A DNA stretch of 64,000 nt. It comes from JAJDXO01 sp965207535. Its GTDB lineage: Bacteria > Pseudomonadota > Alphaproteobacteria > Rhodospirillales > UBA2165. Position numbers and translations under genes: made by a program. Where the stretch lies: contig CBDBMR010000017.1 in NCBI GenBank assembly GCA_965207535.1, positions 186,001-250,000 of the forward strand, given 5' to 3'. Positions 1-9,400 of this stretch are shown one piece after another (the stretch's first letter is position 1; each line of letters begins with the position of its first letter). Under the pieces are notes generated by a model. It had not been told where the DNA came from, did not search any database, and saw only the letters and a list, made by a program, of their open reading frames with translations.

Positions 1-1375
1 TGGTGCCGACCATGTAGAAGGCGTTCTCCGGCAGGTGGTCGTACTCGCCGGCGCAGATAGCCGCGAAGCCCTTGATGGTGTCGTCGAGATTGACGAAGAC
101 GCCCGGCGAGCCGGTGAACACTTCGGCGACATGGAACGGCTGCGACAGAAAGCGCTGGATTTTCCGCGCCCGGGCCACGGTGAGCTTGTCCTCTTCGGAA
201 AGTTCGTCCATGCCGAGAATGGCGATGATGTCCTGCAGGGACTTATAGGTCTGCAGCACGCGCTGCACCTCACGGGCGGTGGTGTAGTGCTCCTCGCCGA
301 CCACATCGGCGGTCAACACCCGCGACGTGGAGTCGAGAGGATCCACCGCCGGGTAGATGCCGAGCTCGGCGATCTGACGGGACAGCACCGTGGTCGCGTC
401 CAAGTGCGCAAACGATGTCGCCGGGGCCGGATCGGTCAGATCGTCCGCCGGCACATAGATCGCCTGCACCGACGTGATCGAGCCCTTGGTGGTCGAGGTG
501 ATCCGCTCCTGCAGCGCGCCCATGTCGGTGGCCAAGGTCGGCTGATAGCCCACGGCGGAAGGAATCCGGCCCAGCAGCGCCGACACCTCGGAGCCCGCCT
601 GGGTGAACCGGAAGATATTGTCGACGAAGAACAGCACGTCCTGGCCTTCCTGGTCGCGGAAGTACTCGGCAACCGTCAAGCCGGTCAGCCCGACGCGCGC
701 CCGCGCGCCGGGCGGCTCGTTCATCTGGCCGTAGACCAGCGCCGCCTTGGAGCCCGCCCCATCGGTCTGAATGACCCCCGACTCGATCATCTCGTGATAG
801 AGGTCGTTGCCCTCACGGGTCCGTTCGCCGACACCGGCGAACACGGAGTAGCCGCCGTGCGCCTTGGCGATGTTGTTGATGAGTTCCATGATGATCACGG
901 TCTTGCCCACGCCGGCACCGCCGAACAGGCCGACCTTACCGCCCTTGGCGTATGGCGCGATCAAATCGACGACCTTGATGCCGGTGACCAGAATTTCGGT
1001 CTCCGTCGACTGATCGACAAACTCGGGCGCCGGTTTGTGAATTGCCGACGTGACTTCCGACTCGACCGGCCCGGCCTCGTCCACCGGCTCGCCGATAACG
1101 TTCAAAATCCGGCCCAGGGTTTCCGGCCCGACCGGCACTTCGATGGGCCCGCCGGTGTCGATGACCTCGGTTCCGCGAACCAGGCCGTCGGTAGTGTCCA
1201 TGGCGATCGTGCGCACCTGGCCCTCGCCAAGGTGCTGTGCAACTTCAAGCACCAGGCGCCGGTCCAGCCCTTGAACTTCAAGGGAGTTCAAGATCTCCGG
1301 CATATCGCCGTCGAACTTGACGTCGACCACCGCACCCATGATTTGGGAGATTGCTCCGGCGTTATTCTCTGCCAT
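1..1375 (-). CDS. atpD: ATP synthase F1 beta subunit (C-terminus cut by window edge)
   Basis: Catalytic beta subunit of the membrane-bound F1Fo ATP synthase. The minus-strand frame opens with an ATG at 1375 (MAENNAGAIS) and is still open at base 1, giving about 458 residues. The family is usually 470-480 residues long, so only about 15-20 C-terminal residues are missing. The P-loop GGAGVGKT lies near residue 150, followed by the GERTREGNDL motif and the FVDNIFRFTQAGSEVS catalytic segment. It is the fourth gene of the atpH-A-G-D order, 29 nt after atpG; atpC (epsilon) would be expected just outside the window. The identity is certain; only the end is unseen. Confidence 0.97.
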   Translation of the reverse strand, partial: MAENNAGAISQIMGAVVDVKFDGDMPEILNSLEVQGLDRRLVLEVAQHLGEGQVRTIAMDTTDGLVRGTEVIDTGGPIEVPVGPETLGRILNVIGEPVDEAGPVESEVTSAIHKPAPEFVDQSTETEILVTGIKVVDLIAPYAKGGKVGLFGGAGVGKTVIIMELINNIAKAHGGYSVFAGVGERTREGNDLYHEMIESGVIQTDGAGSKAALVYGQMNEPPGARARVGLTGLTVAEYFRDQEGQDVLFFVDNIFRFTQAGSEVSALLGRIPSAVGYQPTLATDMGALQERITSTTKGSITSVQAIYVPADDLTDPAPATSFAHLDATTVLSRQIAELGIYPAVDPLDSTSRVLTADVVGEEHYTTAREVQRVLQTYKSLQDIIAILGMDELSEEDKLTVARARKIQRFLSQPFHVAEVFTGSPGVFVNLDDTIKGFAAICAGEYDHLPENAFYMVGT

Positions 1376-1404
1376 CCTACTCGCTCCTCGGATTCGGCGC
1401 CGCC

Positions 1405-2298
1405 CTAGACGGCCTCGGCGCCGGAAATAATTTCAATCAACTCACTCGTAATCTTGGCCTGGCGCGTGCGATTGAACTGCAGCGACAGGGCGTCGATCAT
1501 TTCTCCCGCGTTCCGGGTCGCATTGTCCATGGCGCTCATCCGGGCGCCATGTTCAGACGCATTGCTCTCCAAAAGCCCGTGCAGAATTTGCACCTCCAGG
1601 TTCTTGGGCAGCAAAACCTTCAAAATGACGTCGTCGTCCGGCTCAAACTCGGTCGCCGCCGGAATGACGCCGGATGCCGCCTCTTTGCTCCCCTTCCCTT
1701 CCTCGATGGAAACGGGAATCACCTGCTGGGGGGTAACAATCTGGGTCATCGCCGAAACGAACCGATTGTAGGTGACGGTGCAGACGTCGAACTCGCCGGC
1801 GTCGAACAGTTCGACGATCCTGGCGGTTACATTCCGAGCGTCTTCCAAGGTCACCGCCGTCCGGCCGATATCCTCGAACGTATCGACGATCTTGTCTCCG
1901 TGATCCCGGCGAAGCTGGTCGCGGGCCTTTCGGCCGACACACAGGACTTTGACGGTCTTGCCGGCGGATTCCAGCTCGGCGATCTGCTGGCGCACCGAGC
2001 GGACGATATTCGCGTTGAAGCCGCCGCAGAGTCCGCGATCCGATGTCATGGCGACCAGCAGATGGACGTCATCGTTGCCTGTGCCGGCCAGCAATGGCGG
2101 CGCGCCTTCCGTCGAGCCCAGCCCCTCGACCATGCCCGCGATCATCCGCTCCATCCGTTCGGCAAACGGACGTGCCGCTTCCGCGGCCTCCTGGGCGCGG
2201 CGCAGACGGCTGGCCGCCACCATCTTCATGGCGGACGTGATCTTCTGCGTCGATTTGACGCTGTCGATCCGGGTCTTGAGTTCCTTGAGACCGGCCAT
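1405..2298 (-). CDS. atpG: ATP synthase F1 gamma subunit
   Basis: Central rotor shaft of F1, coupling proton-driven c-ring rotation to catalysis in the beta subunits. The 297-residue product has the usual family length. It begins MAGLKELKTRIDSVKSTQKI, the conserved N-terminal helix that enters the alpha3beta3 barrel, and ends with the conserved C-terminal helix (FNRTRQAKITSELIEIISGA). The middle contains the Rossmann-like segment with SDRGLCGGFN. It sits 32 nt after atpA and 29 nt before atpD in the same minus-strand operon. There is no sign of damage. Confidence 0.98.
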   Translation of the reverse strand: MAGLKELKTRIDSVKSTQKITSAMKMVAASRLRRAQEAAEAARPFAERMERMIAGMVEGLGSTEGAPPLLAGTGNDDVHLLVAMTSDRGLCGGFNANIVRSVRQQIAELESAGKTVKVLCVGRKARDQLRRDHGDKIVDTFEDIGRTAVTLEDARNVTARIVELFDAGEFDVCTVTYNRFVSAMTQIVTPQQVIPVSIEEGKGSKEAASGVIPAATEFEPDDDVILKVLLPKNLEVQILHGLLESNASEHGARMSAMDNATRNAGEMIDALSLQFNRTRQAKITSELIEIISGAEAV

Positions 2299-2330
2299 CG
2301 GTTATCCGTTTAGCTTTTTCGTCCGAGGCT

Positions 2331-3863
2331 CTAGGAGAAGGATTTGGTGAAATCGTCGAGGAAGGTCTTGAGCTTTTCCTCGGTTGCTTCGGTGATTTCG
2401 CCATCGGTGCGGATCGCCACCAGAATGTCGCCGCCCGAGTCGCGGACTTCTTTCATCAGCGCCGCTTCGTAGCGGACCACATCTCCAACCTCGATCCCGT
2501 CGAGATAGCCGTTCACACCGGCGTAGATGGCGACCACCTGTTCCTCCACCGGGTAGGGTACGAACTGTCCCTGCTTCAGGACTTCGGTCAGCCGCGAGCC
2601 GCGCGCCAACAGACGCTGGGTCGCCGGATCCAGATCGGACGCGAACTGGGAAAACGCCGCCATTTCCCGGTACTGAGCGAGTTCCAGCTTGATCGAGCCG
2701 GCAACCTGTTTCATGGCCTTCACCTGCGCAGCCGAACCCACCCGGCTGACCGACAGACCGACATTCACCGCCGGGCGGATGCCCTGGTAGAACAATTCGG
2801 TCTCGAGGAAGATCTGCCCATCGGTAATGGAAATCACGTTCGTCGGGATGTAGGCCGAGACGTCGTTGGCCTGGGTTTCGATCACCGGCAGCGCGGTCAA
2901 TGACCCGGCGCCGTTGTCATCGTTCATCTTCGCGGCCCGCTCCAATAGGCGGGAGTGCAGATAAAACACGTCACCGGGGTAGGCTTCACGCCCCGGCGGA
3001 CGGCGAAGCAGCAGGGACATTTGCCGGTACGCGACCGCCTGCTTGGTCAAATCGTCGTAGAAGATGACCGCATGCATGCCGTTGTCGCGGAAATATTCAC
3101 CCATGGTGCAGCCCGTATAGGGCGCCAGGAAAAGCATTGGCGCCGGTTCGGACGCCGTGGCGGCAATGACGATGGAGTATTCGAGCGCGCCGTAATCCTC
3201 GAGGATCTTGACGAACTGCGCCACCGAAGACCGCTTCTGGCCGACGCTGACGTAAACGCAGTAGAGCTTCTCGGAATCATCCCTGGCGGCGTCGTTGACC
3301 TTCTTCTGATTGATGATGGTGTCGAGAATGATCGCCGTCTTGCCGGTCTGCCGGTCTCCGATCACCAGCTCCCGCTGGCCGCGGCCGATGGGGATCAGGC
3401 TGTCGATGGCCTTGATCCCGGTCTGCATGGGCTCGTGCACCGATTTCCGTGGAATGATACCGGGCGCCTTCACCTCGATCAGGCCGCGGTTGGCCGTGTT
3501 GATCGGGCCCTTGCCGTCGATCGGCTCGCCGAGACCGTTCACCACCCGGCCGAGCAGTTCCTTGCCCACCGGCACGTCGACGATTTCACCGGTCCGCTTG
3601 ACCGTGTCGCCTTCGCGGATGGTCCGATCGTCGCCGAAGATCACGACACCCACATTGTCCTCTTCGAGGTTGAGGGTCATGCCCTTGATGCCGCCCGGGA
3701 ACTCAACCATTTCTCCGGCCTGCACCTTGTCGAGGCCGTAGACGCGGGCGATACCGTCACCCACCGACAGGACCTGTCCGACCTCGGCAACCTCTGCTTC
3801 GGTGCCGAAGTTCTGAATTTGCTCTTTCAGGATCGCGGAGATTTCGGCCGCACGGATTTCCAT
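2331..3863 (-). CDS. atpA: ATP synthase F1 alpha subunit
   Basis: Non-catalytic nucleotide-binding subunit of F1. At 510 residues it has the standard length. It starts MEIRAAEISAILKEQI and carries the P-loop GDRQTGKT at residues 169-176, followed by the YVSVGQKRSSVAQ segment typical of alpha subunits. Its ATG shares one base with the stop codon of atpH (TAATG), which implies translational coupling. The order atpH-A-G-D with Fo genes elsewhere is the usual alphaproteobacterial arrangement. Confidence 0.98.
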   Translation of the reverse strand: MEIRAAEISAILKEQIQNFGTEAEVAEVGQVLSVGDGIARVYGLDKVQAGEMVEFPGGIKGMTLNLEEDNVGVVIFGDDRTIREGDTVKRTGEIVDVPVGKELLGRVVNGLGEPIDGKGPINTANRGLIEVKAPGIIPRKSVHEPMQTGIKAIDSLIPIGRGQRELVIGDRQTGKTAIILDTIINQKKVNDAARDDSEKLYCVYVSVGQKRSSVAQFVKILEDYGALEYSIVIAATASEPAPMLFLAPYTGCTMGEYFRDNGMHAVIFYDDLTKQAVAYRQMSLLLRRPPGREAYPGDVFYLHSRLLERAAKMNDDNGAGSLTALPVIETQANDVSAYIPTNVISITDGQIFLETELFYQGIRPAVNVGLSVSRVGSAAQVKAMKQVAGSIKLELAQYREMAAFSQFASDLDPATQRLLARGSRLTEVLKQGQFVPYPVEEQVVAIYAGVNGYLDGIEVGDVVRYEAALMKEVRDSGGDILVAIRTDGEITEATEEKLKTFLDDFTKSFS

Positions 3864-4423
3864 TATCCAACCCCTCTCATGGCGAGTCGCAGCTGCTGCA
3901 GCTTGGTGTTAAGGGTGCTGTCGACCATCCGGGAGCCCAATTTGACAACCAGGCCGCCCAGGACATCGGGATCGACTTTCTCATTGATACTGACCTCGCC
4001 GCCGACCGAGCGTTTGAGCGTCGCTTCCAGCGTCGCCAACTGCTTGTCGGACAGTTTGGCCGCCGAGGTCACCTCGGCCGTCATCTCGCCCCGGCGACCG
4101 GCCAGAATGGCGAGGTATTGATCGATGATTTCCGGCAATGCGAACAGGCGCCGGTTGCCGGCCAATACGCCGGCGAATTTGCACGTCAATCCGCCCGCGC
4201 CGGCGGCGGTCAACAGGGCGTTCATTGCCGCACCCTGTTCGTCCCGGGATATCACCGGGGATCGAATCATCCGCGTCAGATCGGCGCTCCTGAGAATCAT
4301 CCGGTCCAGCGATTTCAGGTCGTCCGCAACCTCATCCAGGGCGCCCTCGGTTTCGGCAAGCTCAAACAGCGCTGTTGCATACCTTCCGGCGAGGCCGGTG
4401 GCGCCTGTGGTGTCCGTTGCCAC
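3863..4423 (-). CDS. atpH: ATP synthase F1 delta subunit
   Basis: Stator subunit linking F1 to the peripheral stalk. I choose the GTG at 4423, giving 186 residues starting (M)ATDTTGATGLAGRYATALFE, because AtpH proteins are about 185 residues, homology begins at the GRYATALFELA motif, and a GAGGAA ribosome-binding site lies about 8 nt upstream. A longer frame extends to 4609, but its first 62 residues look like translated leader and include the hairpin region. The C-terminal DPDVLGGLVVKLGSRMVDST motif is typical of the family. The stop overlaps the atpA start. It is the first gene of the operon. Confidence 0.93.
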   Translation of the reverse strand: MATDTTGATGLAGRYATALFELAETEGALDEVADDLKSLDRMILRSADLTRMIRSPVISRDEQGAAMNALLTAAGAGGLTCKFAGVLAGNRRLFALPEIIDQYLAILAGRRGEMTAEVTSAAKLSDKQLATLEATLKRSVGGEVSINEKVDPDVLGGLVVKLGSRMVDSTLNTKLQQLRLAMRGVG

Positions 4424-4495
4424 GTGAGATGTTCCTCGGTTCTGGTTCCCCGGTGAGATGTCACCGATAACACAACGAATGTTGCGAGAATATTG

Positions 4496-4527
4496 CGCCT
4501 TTCGGCGGCACCGCGCCGCCGAAGGCG
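4496..4527 (-). promoter_or_regulatory. Stable hairpin in the atpHAGD leader
   Basis: Arms 4496-4509 and 4515-4527 pair over 13 bp with one bulged base and a 5-nt loop. The hairpin lies in the 208-nt spacer between the priA stop and the atpH start. On the minus strand it is followed by an ordinary AT-rich stretch rather than a U-run, so it is not a typical intrinsic terminator. It would form in the 5' leader if the atp promoter lies upstream, and might stabilise or regulate the mRNA; that role is inferred only from position. Confidence 0.45.
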
Positions 4528-4631
4528 AGGGTTGTCTACCATACTGATTGAAGGGGCGCAAGACGACTCGCCCGGACCGGAAAAGACGACAAAACTCTTT
4601 TTTTATCAATAGGTTATGGAATATCTGTGCG

Positions 4632-6827
4632 CTACATGAAGCTGTAGGGATCGATGTCCAGTTGGACCCGGACTTTCTTGGGAATGGGCGTGGCCGAGAG
4701 CCAATTCCGGAGCGCCTTCTGAAGGTTTACCTCGCGGCTCGTCTTGACCAGAAACCGCCGCCGATGACGGCCGCGCAGCAGCGCCATCGGCGCCGGGGCG
4801 GGCCCGAGCACCTGCACGCCCTCTTCCGACGGCGCGGTGCGGCGCAGCGCATTTGCCGCCCGGTCGACCTGGTAGGGGTCGGGGCTCGACAGGACGACGC
4901 CGGCGAGACGTCCAAAGGGCGGCATCCCGGCATTCTCCCGGTCCTTGGCCTCGGCGGACAGAAACCCGTCCCGATCCCCGGCGGCCAGCGTTTTGATTAC
5001 CGGGTGGCCGGGCATAAACGTTTGCAGCACCACCCGGCCCGGCCGGTGTTCCCGTCCGGCGCGGCCCGCCACTTGATAGAGGAGCTGGTAGGTTCGTTCC
5101 GCCGCCCGAAGATCGCCGCCCGAGAGTCCGAGGTCCGAATCGACCACACCCACCAGCGTCAGGTGGGGAAAGTGATATCCCTTGGCGACAATCTGGGTGC
5201 CGATAACGATATCCACCTCGCGTTCCTCGATCAGCCGGACCAGCTCGGCCGCCTGGCCGGGACCATGGATGGTATCGGACGCCGCGATGACCACCCGCGC
5301 GTCTGGATACCGGGCCGCCACCTCCTCGGCCAATCGTTCGACGCCCGGCCCGCAGGCCGCAAGCTTGTTTTCGGCTTCGCAGTTCGGGCAGGTGTTTGGC
5401 AAATCGGCGGCGTAGCCGCAGTGATGACACTGGAGACGGTTCATCAGCCGGTGTTCCACCAACCAGCTGGTGCAGTTCGGGCATTGCAGCCGATGGCCGC
5501 AGGCCCTGCACAGGGTCAGCGGCGCGTAGCCCCGCCGGTTCAGGAACAGAAGCACCTGCTCCCCTTGATCCAGGGTCTCGGTGATGGCCGAGCGCAACGG
5601 CGAAGACAGCCATTCGCCGGCCGGCGGGCTGTCGGCGCGCATGTCGACAACGTCCACATCCGGAAACTCGGCCCCGGCGTGGCGGTCCGGCAGATTGTGA
5701 TGTCCGTACCGGCCCTGGCGGACATTCTGGACCGTCTCCAACGACGGCGTCGAGGAGACCAGCACCACCGGCACTTCCTCCTCCCGCGCCCGGACGATGG
5801 CCATGTCGCGGGCGTTGTAGATCACGCCATCCTCCTGCTTGTAGGAAGCATCGTGCTCTTCGTCGACGACGATGACACCGAGTTCCGGATAAGGCAGGAA
5901 CAACGCCGAACGGGCGCCGACCACCACTCGGGCTTCACCGGTCGCCACCGCCCGCCAATTTGCGCGGCGCTGCGCATGGGTAAGGTCCGAATGCCATTCG
6001 GCGGGCTTGCAGCCGAACCGTTGCCGGAACCGGTCCATCCATTGGGCCGACAGGGCGATTTCCGGCAATAGAACCAGCGCCTGTTTGCCCGCTTCGAGGG
6101 CTGCCACCACGGCCTCCAGATACACCTCGGTCTTGCCGGCGCCCGGAATTCCCTCCAGCACGCTGACCCCGAACCGATGGGCCGCGGCAAGCTCCCGCAA
6201 TGCGTCGGCCGCCGCGGCCTGCTCCGGCGACAAGGCCGGCCCCTCGGCCGACAAATCCGGGGGTTGGAATCCGGCCGACGGCGCCAGGGTTCGCTGCTCA
6301 AGTGCGCCCGCTTCGGCGAGGCCCTTCACCACCGACGGGCCGCAGCCGGCTTCACGGGCAAGGGCCGCCGCCGGCAGCGGGGGAAGTCCGCCGGCGGCCT
6401 CGATGACCCGTTTCCGGGCATCGGTCATCCGAATATCGGGCACACTGTCGGCGAGGGCATAGGCGGTAACCGGTTTGGGCGGCAGAAGGCCGTCGGGGAC
6501 GCTGAGCACCATCTTCAGCACACTGCCGGCGTTGGACATGGTGTAGGCCGCGACCCATTCGACGAAACGCCGAAGCTCGGGCCTCAGGCCGGGCACTTCA
6601 AATGCGCCAATGACGTCCTTCAGTTTTTCCGGCGGGACATCTCCATCCCCCCCGTCCCAGACCACTCCCGCCACCCGCCGCGGACCGAACGGCACTTCGA
6701 CGATATCCCCCAATTCGGCGTCCACGTCGTCCGGCACCCGGTAGGTGAACGGCTCGTCGAACGGGAGCGGCAGGAGGACACCCACCTGCCGGGAACGGGC
6801 GTCGCCTCTGGTTTGGATCGGCGGCAT
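4632..6827 (-). CDS. priA: Primosomal replication protein N' (PriA helicase)
   Basis: 3'-5' DNA helicase that recognises stalled forks and reloads the replisome. The 731-residue product has an N-terminal DNA-binding domain (about 1-110), a P-loop GIPGAGKT at 226-233, and a VVDEEHDASYKQ Walker B/DEEH motif near residue 320. A zinc-binding insertion around 428-475 contains four CxxC pairs (CRACGHRLQCPNC and CHHCGYAADLPNTCPNC). The helicase C domain includes the GTQIVAKGYHFP and QVAGRAGR motifs. It diverges from tal across a 174-nt spacer and is followed on the same strand by the atp operon. Confidence 0.98.
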   Translation of the reverse strand: MPPIQTRGDARSRQVGVLLPLPFDEPFTYRVPDDVDAELGDIVEVPFGPRRVAGVVWDGGDGDVPPEKLKDVIGAFEVPGLRPELRRFVEWVAAYTMSNAGSVLKMVLSVPDGLLPPKPVTAYALADSVPDIRMTDARKRVIEAAGGLPPLPAAALAREAGCGPSVVKGLAEAGALEQRTLAPSAGFQPPDLSAEGPALSPEQAAAADALRELAAAHRFGVSVLEGIPGAGKTEVYLEAVVAALEAGKQALVLLPEIALSAQWMDRFRQRFGCKPAEWHSDLTHAQRRANWRAVATGEARVVVGARSALFLPYPELGVIVVDEEHDASYKQEDGVIYNARDMAIVRAREEEVPVVLVSSTPSLETVQNVRQGRYGHHNLPDRHAGAEFPDVDVVDMRADSPPAGEWLSSPLRSAITETLDQGEQVLLFLNRRGYAPLTLCRACGHRLQCPNCTSWLVEHRLMNRLQCHHCGYAADLPNTCPNCEAENKLAACGPGVERLAEEVAARYPDARVVIAASDTIHGPGQAAELVRLIEEREVDIVIGTQIVAKGYHFPHLTLVGVVDSDLGLSGGDLRAAERTYQLLYQVAGRAGREHRPGRVVLQTFMPGHPVIKTLAAGDRDGFLSAEAKDRENAGMPPFGRLAGVVLSSPDPYQVDRAANALRRTAPSEEGVQVLGPAPAPMALLRGRHRRRFLVKTSREVNLQKALRNWLSATPIPKKVRVQLDIDPYSFM

Positions 6828-7001
6828 GGGCTACACTCTAGCGGCTGCGGCGGGCCGGGGAAATTGCACCGCCCGCTGAACGGCCAAGGCCCCGGAAAAC
6901 CGGGGGGATGCGCCCGAACGGGCGATGACAGGATTGCCTCACCAGGGCGGACGATGCGAATCAAGCTTCAGTTCTCTGACTGAGGAGGCCTTCCCGATCC
7001 C

Positions 7002-7670
7002 ATGAAGTTCTTTATCGACACAGCCGACATCGACGAAATTCGCGCCCTCGCCGAGACCGGAATGGTCGACGGCGTGACCACCAATCCGTCGCTGGTCGCA
7101 AAGACGGGCCGCAAGTTCACGGACGTGGTTGCCGAGATTTGCAAGATCGTGCCCGGCCCCATCTCGGCGGAAGTGACCGCGACCGATGCCGAAACGATGA
7201 TCGAGGAGGGCCGGAAGCTGGCGGCGATTGCGCCGAACGTCGCGGTGAAAGTCCCGCTTACCGAGGACGGGCTTCGCGCCTGCCGGGCCCTCAGCGATCA
7301 GGGAACCATGGTCAATGTGACCCTGTGCTTCTCGGCGGCTCAATCCATCTTGGCCGCCAAGGCCGGCGCCGCCTTTGTCTCTCCGTTCGTCGGACGGTTG
7401 GACGATATCGGCCAATCGGGAATGGAGCTGATCGCCGACATCGTCGAGATCTACAGCCAGTATGACAACTTCACTACCGAGGTGCTGGTCGCCAGCATCC
7501 GAAACCCCATGCATGTGGTCGAGGCCGCCCGCATGGGCGCCCACGTGGCGACCATCCCGCCCAAAATCCTGTCAGAGCTCTTCAAGCACCCGCTCACCGA
7601 CAAAGGGCTCGCGGCATTCCTGGATGACTGGGCCAAGACCGGGCAGAGCATTCTTGGCGATCAGGGGTAG
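7002..7670 (+). CDS. tal: Transaldolase, small TalC/MipB-type
   Basis: Single-domain class I aldolase-fold enzyme of 222 residues, acting in the non-oxidative pentose phosphate pathway. The Schiff-base lysine is K83 in the VAVKVPLT motif. The family includes both true transaldolases and fructose-6-phosphate aldolases (FSA). Aligned by eye with E. coli FsaA, the position of FSA Gln59 is Glu57 here and that of FSA Tyr131 is Phe129 (SPFVGR), the pairing expected for transaldolase rather than FSA. A GAGGAGG ribosome-binding site lies at 6982-6988, 13 nt before the ATG. It is followed 6 nt later by a DUF484 gene, probably in one operon with xerC. Confidence 0.93.
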   Translation: MKFFIDTADIDEIRALAETGMVDGVTTNPSLVAKTGRKFTDVVAEICKIVPGPISAEVTATDAETMIEEGRKLAAIAPNVAVKVPLTEDGLRACRALSDQGTMVNVTLCFSAAQSILAAKAGAAFVSPFVGRLDDIGQSGMELIADIVEIYSQYDNFTTEVLVASIRNPMHVVEAARMGAHVATIPPKILSELFKHPLTDKGLAAFLDDWAKTGQSILGDQG

Positions 7671-7676
7671 CCGAAG

Positions 7677-8423
7677 ATGAGCAGTGAACAGGAAACCAAG
7701 CCGGGCAACGGACAGGGCGTGATCGCCGGGGCGAATCCGCCCAGCGCCGACGAAGTCGCGGAATACCTCAAGGCCAACCCGGACTACTTCCATGAGCGGC
7801 CGGAACTATTGTCGGTCCTGTCGCCGCCCAGCCGCTGGACCGAAGCCGACGGCAGCGTCGTCGACATGCAGGCCTTCATGCTCGACCGGCTGAAGTCGGA
7901 ATCCGAAAATTTACGCCAGGCCGCCAATGAGTTGGTGACCACGACCCGCTCCAACATGCTGGTCCAGACGCGTACCCACGCGGCGGTGCTGGGACTGTTG
8001 GCCTCGGACGGGTTTGAACGGCTGGTTCATGTGATTCGTTTCGATCTGCCGCTACTGCTGGATGTGGATGCGGTCTCGCTGTGTTTCGAGTCCGCCGACG
8101 GATCCGAGCCGTTATTCGCCACCGGCGATGTCCGGCATGTGCCGCCGGGCACCCTCGACCACCTATTGGAGACCCCGGATACCGAGGCCATGCTGTTCGC
8201 CGACACCGGCGATGACGGTACGGTTTTCGGCGAAGCCGCCGGGCTCATTGCCTCGGCGGCCATCGCCCGCATTCGGCCGACCCGCACCCTGCCGCAGGGA
8301 TTGCTGGCCCTCGGCGGCCGGCACGCCGGCACCTTCGATCCCAGCCAGGGAACCGAGCTGCTGACTTTCCTGGCTCGGGTCACCGAGCATTGCGTTCACC
8401 GATGGCTGCCCCCGAACACCTAG
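7677..8423 (+). CDS. DUF484 family protein
   Basis: Member of the DUF484 family, GAF-like proteins of unknown biochemical role that are very often encoded immediately before xerC in Proteobacteria. The 248-residue product has the typical N-terminal helix (VAEYLKANPDYFHERPELL) followed by RLKSESENLRQ and a GAF-like alpha/beta portion ending near the C-terminus. No catalytic motif is evident. It sits 6 nt after tal, and its 3' end overlaps the xerC start by 22 nt, suggesting coupled translation. Function is not known. Confidence 0.9.
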   Translation: MSSEQETKPGNGQGVIAGANPPSADEVAEYLKANPDYFHERPELLSVLSPPSRWTEADGSVVDMQAFMLDRLKSESENLRQAANELVTTTRSNMLVQTRTHAAVLGLLASDGFERLVHVIRFDLPLLLDVDAVSLCFESADGSEPLFATGDVRHVPPGTLDHLLETPDTEAMLFADTGDDGTVFGEAAGLIASAAIARIRPTRTLPQGLLALGGRHAGTFDPSQGTELLTFLARVTEHCVHRWLPPNT

Positions 8424-9391
8424 AGTCCCGGGCCGCCGGCCCGCTTGAGACGGTTGCCGCCGAACCGGCGGTCAAAATGGCGATCGCCGGTTGGCGCGAA
8501 TGGCTGCTGAGCGAGCGGCGCTGTTCGGCGCACACCTTGGCCGGATACGGCCGGGATCTGGCCAAGTTCTTCCGCTACCTCTCGGATCATCTGGGATATC
8601 CGCCGGGATTGAGTGATCTGGAAGGACTGTCGGCGGCGGATTTTCGAGGCTATCTCGCCCAGCAGAGCAATCAGGGACTGGCGCGGTCGTCGACGGCAAG
8701 ATCCATGTCGACGCTGCGCAACTTTTTCCGTCATCTGGACCGGACCGGCGCCGTCACGAACGCCGCCATCAATGCCGTACGCACCCCGAAATTGCCGAAA
8801 TCACTGCCGAAGCCATTGGGCGCAGCGGAGGCGCTGGACTCCCTCGACCGGGCCCGGCTGTTTCACGACGAGCCGTGGCTCGCCGCCCGCGATGCGGCGC
8901 TTTTCACCCTGCTCTATGGCTGCGGCCTCCGGATCGGTGAGGCTCTCGGCCTCGATGTGGGCGATGTTCCGGAGGGTGACGTGCTGACCATTACCGGCAA
9001 GGGCAACAAGCAGCGCCTGGTCCCGGTCCTGCCGGTGATCATGGAGCGCATCCGGAGTTATCTGGACCTCTGTCCGTTTAACCTCGGACCCGAGGACCCG
9101 TTGTTCGTGGGCGCCCGGGGAAAGCGGCTCAACCCCGGCGTGGTCCAACGGCAGATGCGGAAGATTCGCGCCGATCTCGGCCTGCCCGAGACCGCGACGC
9201 CTCATTCCCTTCGCCATTCCTTCGCCACCCATCTGCTGGCCAACGGCGGCGATCTCAGGACCATTCAGGAGCTGCTCGGACACGCCTCGCTTTCGACCAC
9301 CCAACGCTACACGGAGGTGGACGAGGCGCGCCTGATGGAGGTCTACGAGGACGCGCACCCGCGGGCGCGAAGCCCCGGAGATCGTGAGTAA
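8402..9391 (+). CDS. xerC: Tyrosine recombinase XerC
   Basis: Site-specific recombinase that, with XerD, resolves chromosome dimers at dif. From the ATG at 8402 the product is 329 residues; a TTG at 8390 would add four. The N-terminal SAM-like core-binding domain spans about 25-115. The catalytic set is complete: R177 (GCGLRIGE), K200/K203 region (TGKGNKQR), H268 and R271 (PHSLRHSFATH), H294 (LLGHASLSTTQ) and nucleophile Y303. Its position behind DUF484 is conserved and argues for XerC rather than a phage integrase. It converges on the SpoIIAA-like gene with a 9-nt gap. Confidence 0.95.
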   Translation: MAAPEHLESRAAGPLETVAAEPAVKMAIAGWREWLLSERRCSAHTLAGYGRDLAKFFRYLSDHLGYPPGLSDLEGLSAADFRGYLAQQSNQGLARSSTARSMSTLRNFFRHLDRTGAVTNAAINAVRTPKLPKSLPKPLGAAEALDSLDRARLFHDEPWLAARDAALFTLLYGCGLRIGEALGLDVGDVPEGDVLTITGKGNKQRLVPVLPVIMERIRSYLDLCPFNLGPEDPLFVGARGKRLNPGVVQRQMRKIRADLGLPETATPHSLRHSFATHLLANGGDLRTIQELLGHASLSTTQRYTEVDEARLMEVYEDAHPRARSPGDRE

Positions 9392-9400
9392 CGAACTGCT

